From assembly GCA_019745775.1 (NCBI GenBank), contig JAIESR010000018.1:62001-126000 (forward strand): a stretch of DNA of 64,000 nt, read 5' to 3'. Numbering within the stretch: position 1 is the first letter of the stretch; the number at the start of each line of letters is the position of its first letter. Source of the DNA: Xanthobacteraceae bacterium (GTDB lineage Bacteria; Pseudomonadota; Alphaproteobacteria; Rhizobiales; Xanthobacteraceae). The position numbers and the translations under genes are program-made. Positions 58,871 through 64,000 of this stretch are shown here, one piece after another. The notes under the pieces were generated by a model. The model ran no database searches and was not told the DNA's origin. It worked only from the letters and a program-made list of their open reading frames with translations.

Positions 58871-59953
58871 ATGAGTGAACAGGCCGTTCTGAAAATCATC
58901 TCCGGCGTCGGCGCCAAGGGGCCGGCCTGCTTCCTCCTGGAGGCGCAGGGCAAGCGGCTGATGCTCGACCTCGGCTACGGGCCGCAGCCGGGGCTGTGGC
59001 CGAACGTGGACGACGTCGGCCGCGTCGACGCGCTCTTGCTCAGCCACAGCCACAAGGACCATATCGGCGGGCTCTCGCTCATGCCGAAGATCGGCAATCC
59101 GCCGATCTACGCGACCGAGATCACGGCGAAGCGATTGCCGGCCGGCACCAAGGTCAATCCGCTGCCGCTCAAGGGCCGCGGCGACGTGCTCGGCATCCCG
59201 GTCGACACCGGCCGCAACGGCCATGCGCCGGGCGGCATCTGGATGCGCTTCCACGGCGGCACCGGGCTCCTCTACACCGGCGACTATTCGTCGGAGTCGG
59301 CGCTCTACGCGTTCGATCCGCTGCCGAAGTCGCGCACCATCCTGTTCGACTGTTCCTATGGCGACGACGACACGCCGCTCGACGAGCGCCTGAAGGCACT
59401 GGCGCCGCATCTCGCCGGCGACGTGCTGCTGCCGGCGCCGGCCGATGGCCGCGGGCCCGACATCGCGCTGCATCTCTACCGCGCCGGCCAGACGATCCGC
59501 TTCGACGACGCGACGCGGGAGGCGGTGCGCGACCTGACCGGCTTCGCGCGTGCATGCCTGCGCGACGGCGTCGATGCCGACCTTGCGCAACTCGCGGAAA
59601 GCGCACTGCCGGCTGGCGAGCCGTCGGGCGCGACCTTCTCGACGCCCGCCGACGGCGCCGGTGGCGCGACCGCAAAGCTGTTCGAGCAGTGGGAGAACGC
59701 CTCGCAGCCCGCGCTGGTGTTCACCGGCTACATCCCGCCGGGCGCCCCTGCCGAGCGCCTGGTGAAGGAGGGCCGCGGCGCATTCCTGCGCTGGAACGTG
59801 CACCCGCGGATGTCGGACCACCTCACGATGGTGCGCACCACCGGCGCCGCGACGGTGATCCCGGCGTTCTGCGACCGCAAGTTTCTGCCGGCGCTGCAGG
59901 CCGCGCTCAAGCCGGCGAACGTGACGATGGATCAGGTGCTGCCGCTGGTTTGA
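58871..59953 (+). CDS. MBL-fold metallo-hydrolase
   Basis: A 360-residue cytoplasmic protein with the metallo-beta-lactamase fold. The metal-site motif is SHSHKDHIGG (58-67: His59, His61, Asp63, His64), followed by GLLYTGDYSSESALYAFD (metal-bridging Asp) and a long C-terminal part with WNVHPRMSDHLTMVRT that resembles the end of the beta-CASP/Ysh1-like nuclease branch (VHxSxH-like). So it could act on RNA or on a small phosphodiester. ATG at 58871 is chosen because the fold starts soon after it; ATG at 58847 is also in frame, and neither has a strong ribosome site. Confidence 0.78.
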   Translation: MSEQAVLKIISGVGAKGPACFLLEAQGKRLMLDLGYGPQPGLWPNVDDVGRVDALLLSHSHKDHIGGLSLMPKIGNPPIYATEITAKRLPAGTKVNPLPLKGRGDVLGIPVDTGRNGHAPGGIWMRFHGGTGLLYTGDYSSESALYAFDPLPKSRTILFDCSYGDDDTPLDERLKALAPHLAGDVLLPAPADGRGPDIALHLYRAGQTIRFDDATREAVRDLTGFARACLRDGVDADLAQLAESALPAGEPSGATFSTPADGAGGATAKLFEQWENASQPALVFTGYIPPGAPAERLVKEGRGAFLRWNVHPRMSDHLTMVRTTGAATVIPAFCDRKFLPALQAALKPANVTMDQVLPLV

Positions 59954-60282
59954 ATTGGGCGCGCGATGGTGCCACAGCGTCCCCTCCCCCGCTTGCGCAT
60001 GGCTATCGCATATGGCCGCGAGTGCGGCGTGCATGACTGAGCCCTCTCCCCTTGCGGGAGAGGGCGGCGAGGTAATCGCCGCGCAACGGAATGGGTGAGG
60101 GGTATGCGTCCGCGGAACGATACCCCTCACCCAATCCCCGTTGTTGCAACGCTGCGGCTGCCCTCTCCCGCAAGGGGAGAGGGCGCAGCAACAACCGCCC
60201 GGCTCCGCTGCAAGAACCAAATGCGATTGCCCTGCCCGTAAACGGGGGAGGGAGCACACCGCATTCGCGGCACCATTGTGCA
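59954..60282. other. Gene-free convergent gap dominated by a family B repeat
   Basis: 329 bases between the stops of the MBL-fold and hydantoinase genes. Most of it is the palindromic repeat at 60041-60184 with GC-rich flanks. The tail GAGCACACCGCATTCGCGGC is a divergent form of the family B end. No gene is seen. Confidence 0.6.
60041..60184. repeat. REP-like palindromic repeat, family B (copy 4)
   Basis: GCCCTCTCCCCTTGCGGGAG and CTCCCGCAAGGGGAGAGGGC are exact outer arms. Inside, TGGGTGAGGGGTA pairs with TACCCCTCACCCA around CGTCCGCGGAACGA, giving a cruciform-like nested palindrome. Confidence 0.88.
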
Positions 60283-62037
60283 TCAATTCGCACGGCACTT
60301 CGCCGTCGCTTCCTTGTCGAGCAGGAACGTGTCCGGGTCGACCACCACGCCGTAATGCTCGGCCGCGACCTCGGCCGAGACGTAGCCCTGCCGCACGTCC
60401 TCGACCACCTGCTCGGCCGGCCGCTCGTGCGGATCGCCGTAGCCGCCGCCGCCGCCGGAGCGGATGCGGTAGGCGTCGCCCGGGCGCAGCGGCGTCGAGA
60501 GCACCTTGCCGTTCGGATAGTCGGTCTTCCACACGCCGTCGCGGCGCAGCCCGACCGAGTTGCCGGTGCCTTCGCGCCCGCCCTCGAGGCCCCAGGGCTT
60601 GCAGTGGGCGCGCTCGAACTGGGTGTTGAACACCATGTTGCTGCGCGCGCGCACCACGCGCTCGACGCCGAGCCCGCCGCGATGGCGGCCGGCGCCGCCG
60701 GAGTCCGGCACCAGCGCGTAGCGCTCGACCACCAGCGGGAATTTCGCCTCCGACTGTTCGTTCGGCGCGTTGTGGGTGTCGCCGTCGTTGATCGAGACGG
60801 TGCCGCCGACGCCGTCCTCACTGCGCTTGGCGCCCCAGCCGCCGCCGAGCGGCCCGAAATTGGCGATGAAGAATTCCGACGTCTTCGGATTGACGCCGTG
60901 CAGATGCGACAGCACCAGGTCGGCGTGATGGCCGGCGATGACGCGGTCCGGGATCGCCTTCGACAGCGCCTTGAACACGCTGTCGATGATGGTCATCGGA
61001 TAGGTCATCCAGTAGCGCATCGGCGCCGGCCGCGTCGCGCTGACGATCTTGCCGGGCGGCACGATCACCTTGAGGCTGCGGAACGCGCCGTCGTTGATCG
61101 GATAGTCGGTCGGCGAGGTCAGGCACTTGTAGGCGACCTGCGAGCAGGCGTAGCCGGTGGTGATGCCGGAATTGTAGAAGCCGCGCACCTGCTTCGACAC
61201 CTCCGAGAGGTCGATCGTCATCTCGTCGCCCTTGACGATGACGCGTACCTTGATCGGCACCCGCTTGCCGATCTCGACGCCGTCGTCGTCCATGAACGAT
61301 TCCGCCTCGTAGACGCCGTCGGGGATCGAGCGCGTGCGCTCGCGCGCCATCGCCTCGGCGTTGTCCATGATGGCGGCGATCGAGGCCGCGACCGCCTCGG
61401 CGCCGTAGCGGTCGAGCAGTTGAAGAAACCGCCGCTCGCCGGTCTTCACCGCCGTCACCTGGGCGCGCAGGTCGCCCATGGCGCGGGTGGGAATGCGCAC
61501 GTTCTGGCGGATCATGGCGGTGAGCGTCTCGTTCACCCTGCCCTGGTCGTGGAGCTTCATGATCGGGATCTGCAGGCCTTCCTGGTAGATCTCCGTCGAC
61601 ATGCCGCCGAGATTGCCGCCGATGTCGAGCCAGTGCGCCATGCAGCAGGAGAAGCCGGTGAGCTTGCCCTTGTGGAAGATCGGCAGCGTCAGCGTGACGT
61701 GGTTGAGATGGCTGCCGGTGAGATAGGCGTCGTTGGTGACGTAGATGTCGCCCGGCTTCATCGCCTTGACGCCGAAGTGCCTGATCTTGGCTTTCACCGT
61801 CTCCGACATGCCGCGGATGAACATCGGCAGGCCGATGCCGATCGACACGGTCTCGCCTTCCGGCGTGAACAGGCCGGTGGTGAAGTCGAGCGCCTCGTAG
61901 ATGATGATGTTGTAGGCGGTGCGCATGAGGTTGGTCTTCATTTCCTCGGTCACCGCGATGACGCCGTTGCGCACGATCTCCGTCACCACGGGATCGGGCT
62001 TTTTGGCTTTGGCCTTGGGCGTTTTTCTTTCTCTCAT
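60283..62037 (-). CDS. Hydantoinase B/oxoprolinase-family protein (HyuB-like)
   Basis: A 584-residue protein matching the N-methylhydantoinase B / acetone-carboxylase-alpha-like family, which acts with a HyuA-type ATPase subunit to open cyclic amides. Seen: EEMKTNLMRTAYNIIIYEAL, SGDIY-type loop as KPGDIYVTNDAYLTGSHLNH, SCCMAHWLDIGGNLGGMSTE, and GGLGVERVVRARSNM and SGGGGGYGDPHERP near the end. An added Lys-rich N-terminus (RERKTPKAKAKKP) precedes the domain. AAGGA 7 bases upstream supports ATG 62037. The usual hyuA partner is not adjacent: upstream is a 430-base repeat-filled gap, and downstream a convergent gene. The partner may be elsewhere. Confidence 0.87.
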   Translation of the reverse strand: MRERKTPKAKAKKPDPVVTEIVRNGVIAVTEEMKTNLMRTAYNIIIYEALDFTTGLFTPEGETVSIGIGLPMFIRGMSETVKAKIRHFGVKAMKPGDIYVTNDAYLTGSHLNHVTLTLPIFHKGKLTGFSCCMAHWLDIGGNLGGMSTEIYQEGLQIPIMKLHDQGRVNETLTAMIRQNVRIPTRAMGDLRAQVTAVKTGERRFLQLLDRYGAEAVAASIAAIMDNAEAMARERTRSIPDGVYEAESFMDDDGVEIGKRVPIKVRVIVKGDEMTIDLSEVSKQVRGFYNSGITTGYACSQVAYKCLTSPTDYPINDGAFRSLKVIVPPGKIVSATRPAPMRYWMTYPMTIIDSVFKALSKAIPDRVIAGHHADLVLSHLHGVNPKTSEFFIANFGPLGGGWGAKRSEDGVGGTVSINDGDTHNAPNEQSEAKFPLVVERYALVPDSGGAGRHRGGLGVERVVRARSNMVFNTQFERAHCKPWGLEGGREGTGNSVGLRRDGVWKTDYPNGKVLSTPLRPGDAYRIRSGGGGGYGDPHERPAEQVVEDVRQGYVSAEVAAEHYGVVVDPDTFLLDKEATAKCRAN

Positions 62038-62130
62038 CGACGATCCTTACAGCGCCGGGGCGCCGGTGTAAGTTTGGCCAAAGGCCGGGTTCTGCTTTGT
62101 CGTGAATGGGTTAGAACGCGATATCGGTCC

Positions 62131-62159
62131 AAACTTACATTCTTACACCACTTACCACT
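62131..62159. repeat. 29-base dispersed repeat, copy 2
   Basis: AAACTTACATTCTTACACCA then CTTACCACT; 28 of 29 bases match the copy at 4897-4925. It lies 94 bases upstream of the hyuB start. Confidence 0.7.
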
Positions 62160-62340
62160 GCGCTGCATTTCCGCCTCCCGGCGGATACACGGACGCGGGC
62201 CTCGACGCGCCGGGAATTGTCGAGCCGCCGCCTCCGCAGCGTTTCGTAGCAAGGATTTTAGTCTTAATTGTGGCCGCGCCCTTTGCCGCCCGCAGAGGGG
62301 CGGACCAAGCACGCCGACATTGCCGCGCGGCCGAAAACAG

Positions 62341-62459
62341 CGCCGTGCCCACCATGATTCGCGTGAACATCGTCGTACTCGGTGCTCGGTGGGCACGACG
62401 CTGCATCACGCGCGTGGAAATGTTTGCATGCGTGGACCGCGCCTTTGCCCACCCTACGA
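62341..62459. repeat. REP-like inverted repeat, family C (copy 2, rearranged)
   Basis: CGCCGTGCCCACCATGA at the left pairs with TCGGTGGGCACGACG, and the right end GCGCCTTTGCCCACCCTACG is identical to the end of the copy at 23762-23873. The left outer arm is missing. Confidence 0.75.
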
Positions 62460-62468
62460 GCGAGATCA

Positions 62469-63523
62469 TCATTCTGCGGCACTAGCAATCTTCGGCTTGT
62501 CCAAGTTGAGCGCGGCGAGGCGCGGCGCGACCTCGGCCATGAAGCGCTCCATGGAGCGGCAGCGCTGCTCGAGCGTGCCCCAGTCCTTGCCGTAGATCAG
62601 CAGCAGCGTGCCGAAGCCGCCGACCTCGTCATAGACGTTCTTGATGCCGTCATAGACGGTGTCGGGATCGCCGCAGATGAAGAAGCCACGGTCGATCAGC
62701 TTCTCGAACGTGAGATCGGCATTGCTGCCGCCGGGCGGAATGACGTGCTGCATGCGGCCATAGGCGTGCGCGAGCTCGGCGTCGCGCAGGTCGCGCTTGG
62801 CCTCGGCCACCGAGTCGCAGACATAGACGACGCGGCCGACGCGGGCGCGGCTGCGCGCCGGGGCGGCGCCGCGCTTGTGCTCCGAATTCATATAGATCGA
62901 GAGCATCTCGCGGATCTGCGGCACCGTCGGCGTCCAGCTCATCAGCGGCAGGAAGCCCTTCTCGGCGGTCAGCTCCAGGGTCGTGTCGCTGCGGCTGCAG
63001 GCGATGCCGACTTCCAGCTCGCTCATCGGCTTCGGGATGATGTGCCACTTCTCGCCCTGCCAGACGGTGCCGTTCCAGTCGAACGGCGCGGGCGCCTCCC
63101 ACGCCTTGAGGATCAGGTCGACCGCCTCGCGGAACATGACGCGCGGATCGTGCACCAGCGTGCGCGCTGCCTGTTGCTTTGCGCGTTGATGCCGACGCCG
63201 AAGCCCGCGATATAGCGGCCGCCGGTGAGGTGATCGCACACTGCGCAGTCGGTCGCGATCTGCAGCGGGTGGAAGAACGGCAGCGGGCGGATGCCCGGCC
63301 CCATCCTGATCTGCCTGGTCAGCGCCGCCGCCTTGCAGATGAAGAGGTCGGCGGAGGGCAACTGGTCCGGCCGCTGATAGGCCAGGAACGTGCCGTGCTC
63401 GCTGATCCAGGCTTCCGAAATTCCAAGCCGATCGGCTAGGATGATCTCATGCAAGTCCTCGTCATAGCTGGTCTTCGCCAGCGCGTTGTTGCGGTTGCCG
63501 TTCGAGAACAGGCCGATCTGCAT
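62469..63523 (-). pseudogene. Luciferase-like flavin-dependent monooxygenase, frameshifted
   Basis: An LLM-class enzyme that reads leftwards from ATG 63523 (GGAG 6 bases upstream): MQIGLFSNGNRNNALAKTSY, SEAWISEHGTF and LTGGRYIAGFGVGINAQS. Near 63178 the frame shifts: the continuing family sequence (KQQAARTLVHDPRVMFREAV, DLILKAWEAPAPFDWNG, and on to FGTLLLIYGKDW) is in another frame that stops at 62469. One base appears to be missing in GCGCAAAGCAACAGG. Unshifted, the product ends near 63113 at about 135 residues and lacks half the barrel. The similarity on both sides is strong, so either recent decay or a sequencing error applies. A MmgE/PrpD gene is divergent from it. Confidence 0.8.
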
Positions 63524-63603
63524 CCTCGACTCCCAGGTGATCATCAATCGTCCGCCGTCTGCCGTCAGGCTGTCAAGCAGCCGGGGCCCGCAAGGCTGCC
63601 GTC

Positions 63604-64000
63604 ATGAGCGTGCTTGGGGAGCTTGCCGCCTTCGTCCAGGGCGCCTCGGCCGGCCGGTTGCCGGAGGCGGAACGCGCGACGCTGCGCCGGCATGTGGCCG
63701 ACACGCTCCTCGCCGCCGTCGCCGGCGCGCAGACCACCGAGGGCCGGGCGCTGCGCAAGGTCGTGCCCTGCATCTCGATCGCCGACTGCGCCGGCATGAT
63801 CGCGGCGGTGATCCGGCATACCGAGATCGACGACATCCACACCCGCTCCTGCACCACGCCGTCGTCGGTGACGGTGCCGGCGGCGCTGGCGCTGGCGGTC
63901 GAGCACAGCGAATACGACCCCGATACGGTCGCAAGCGCAATCTGGATCGGCACCGAGCTGATGGCGCGGCTCGGCGTCGCCATCGACGGCGCGCGCATCC
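63604..64000 (+). CDS. MmgE/PrpD-family protein, cut by the right edge
   Basis: The frame from ATG 63604 stays open to the window end, giving 132 codons. The translation MSVLGELAAFVQGASAGRLP then RRHVADTLLAAVAGAQTTEG is the all-helical N-terminus of the MmgE/PrpD family (2-methylcitrate or iminodisuccinate dehydratase/epimerase-like enzymes). HTEIDDIHTRSCTTPSSVTV matches the conserved D-D-x-H block, in which Asp and His line the active site, and VASAIWIGTELMARLGVAI is the next family helix. The substrate is not determinable. It is divergent from the broken monooxygenase gene, with 80 bases between. Confidence 0.85.
   Translation, partial: MSVLGELAAFVQGASAGRLPEAERATLRRHVADTLLAAVAGAQTTEGRALRKVVPCISIADCAGMIAAVIRHTEIDDIHTRSCTTPSSVTVPAALALAVEHSEYDPDTVASAIWIGTELMARLGVAIDGARI

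Larger units (their letters stand above)
62038..62468. other. Gene-free gap with two repeat families upstream of hyuB
   Basis: About 430 bases without a supported gene. It contains CTTACA (62046-62051) and TGTAAG (62067-62072) in inverted orientation just before the hyuB start, the 29-base repeat at 62131-62159, and a family C repeat at 62341-62459. The A/T-rich piece near 62250 (AGGATTTTAGTCTTAATTGTG) could be part of a promoter. Confidence 0.55.

Noticed and set aside
407-62459. Possible CRISPR array or IS terminal repeats
   Set aside because: Repeats are palindromic, dispersed and not regularly spaced; there are no spacers, cas genes, target-site duplications or transposase genes.
62382-63215. 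A plus-strand open frame opposite the broken monooxygenase
   Set aside because: The minus-strand translation matches the luciferase-like family on both sides of the frameshift, while the plus-strand product is unrecognisable.
1-64000. tRNA, rRNA or riboswitch elements
   Set aside because: No cloverleaf-like or rRNA-like sequence was recognised when reading the gaps; a dedicated covariance search would be needed to exclude small RNAs.

Overview
This 64 kb window is GC-rich chromosomal DNA of an alphaproteobacterium. The best guess is a Hyphomicrobiales (Rhizobiales) member near the Xanthobacteraceae/Nitrobacteraceae. The clues are an IalB-family protein, twin-arginine signals on many enzymes, many orphan TctC (Bug-type) binding proteins, fcc-sox genes, and several families of dispersed palindromic (REP-like) repeats of the kind common in Bradyrhizobium relatives. 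No rRNA, tRNA, CRISPR array, prophage or transposase gene was seen. The content suggests a soil or freshwater heterotroph that lives on many organic acids and aromatics and can use reduced sulfur as an extra electron source.

Layout. 1-8.6 kb: a partial acetyltransferase, a hydroxycinnamoyl-CoA hydratase-lyase behind an FbpBC-like ABC ATPase and permease, a broken hicA with an intact hicB, three small membrane or hydrolase-like genes, and a lone FbpA-like binding protein. 8.8-14.3 kb: two tandem copies of a periplasmic two-subunit molybdenum hydroxylase (iorAB-like), the second with a frameshift in its large subunit. 14.3-18.1 kb: a tight fccA-fccB-soxX-soxY-soxZ-soxA operon without soxB or soxCD. 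18.2-24.8 kb: ring-cleavage-type genes (two extradiol dioxygenase-like VOC proteins, a fumarylacetoacetate hydrolase-family enzyme, a Rieske ferredoxin, an amidohydrolase). 24.9-31.6 kb: one ABC ATPase and one permease followed by three tandem paralogous binding proteins. 31.8-41.9 kb: a phthalate-dioxygenase-type reductase, a Tat-exported thiamine-diphosphate enzyme paired with a cytochrome c, then a plus-strand block of TctC proteins, a luciferase-like monooxygenase and an alpha/beta hydrolase. 42.0-52.5 kb: three tandem small secreted proteins, a GMC oxidoreductase, IalB, a secreted esterase-like protein, two more TctC proteins, a cyclase-family enzyme, a beta-propeller and a cytoplasmic thiamine-diphosphate enzyme. 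52.5-55.6 kb: two RTX-repeat proteins preceded by a HlyC-like acyltransferase gene. 55.7-64 kb: leucine/isovalerate catabolism genes, an MBL-fold hydrolase, hydantoinase B, a frameshifted luciferase-like monooxygenase and the start of an MmgE/PrpD gene.

How it fits together. Ten solute-binding proteins (four FbpA-like, six TctC-like) deliver unknown, probably organic-acid or aromatic, substrates to a varied set of oxidoreductases and hydrolases. Several of those enzymes are exported by Tat and sit beside c-type cytochromes, which suggests direct periplasmic oxidation feeding the respiratory chain. The most unusual items are the exported ThDP enzyme with its own cytochrome c, the RTX pair with an acyltransferase and a perfect CRP-like palindrome, a SoxY lacking the GGCGG arm in a cluster without soxB, and the triplicated small Cys/Trp secreted proteins. 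Three otherwise well-conserved genes each carry a single frameshift, so either decay or base-calling error must be considered.
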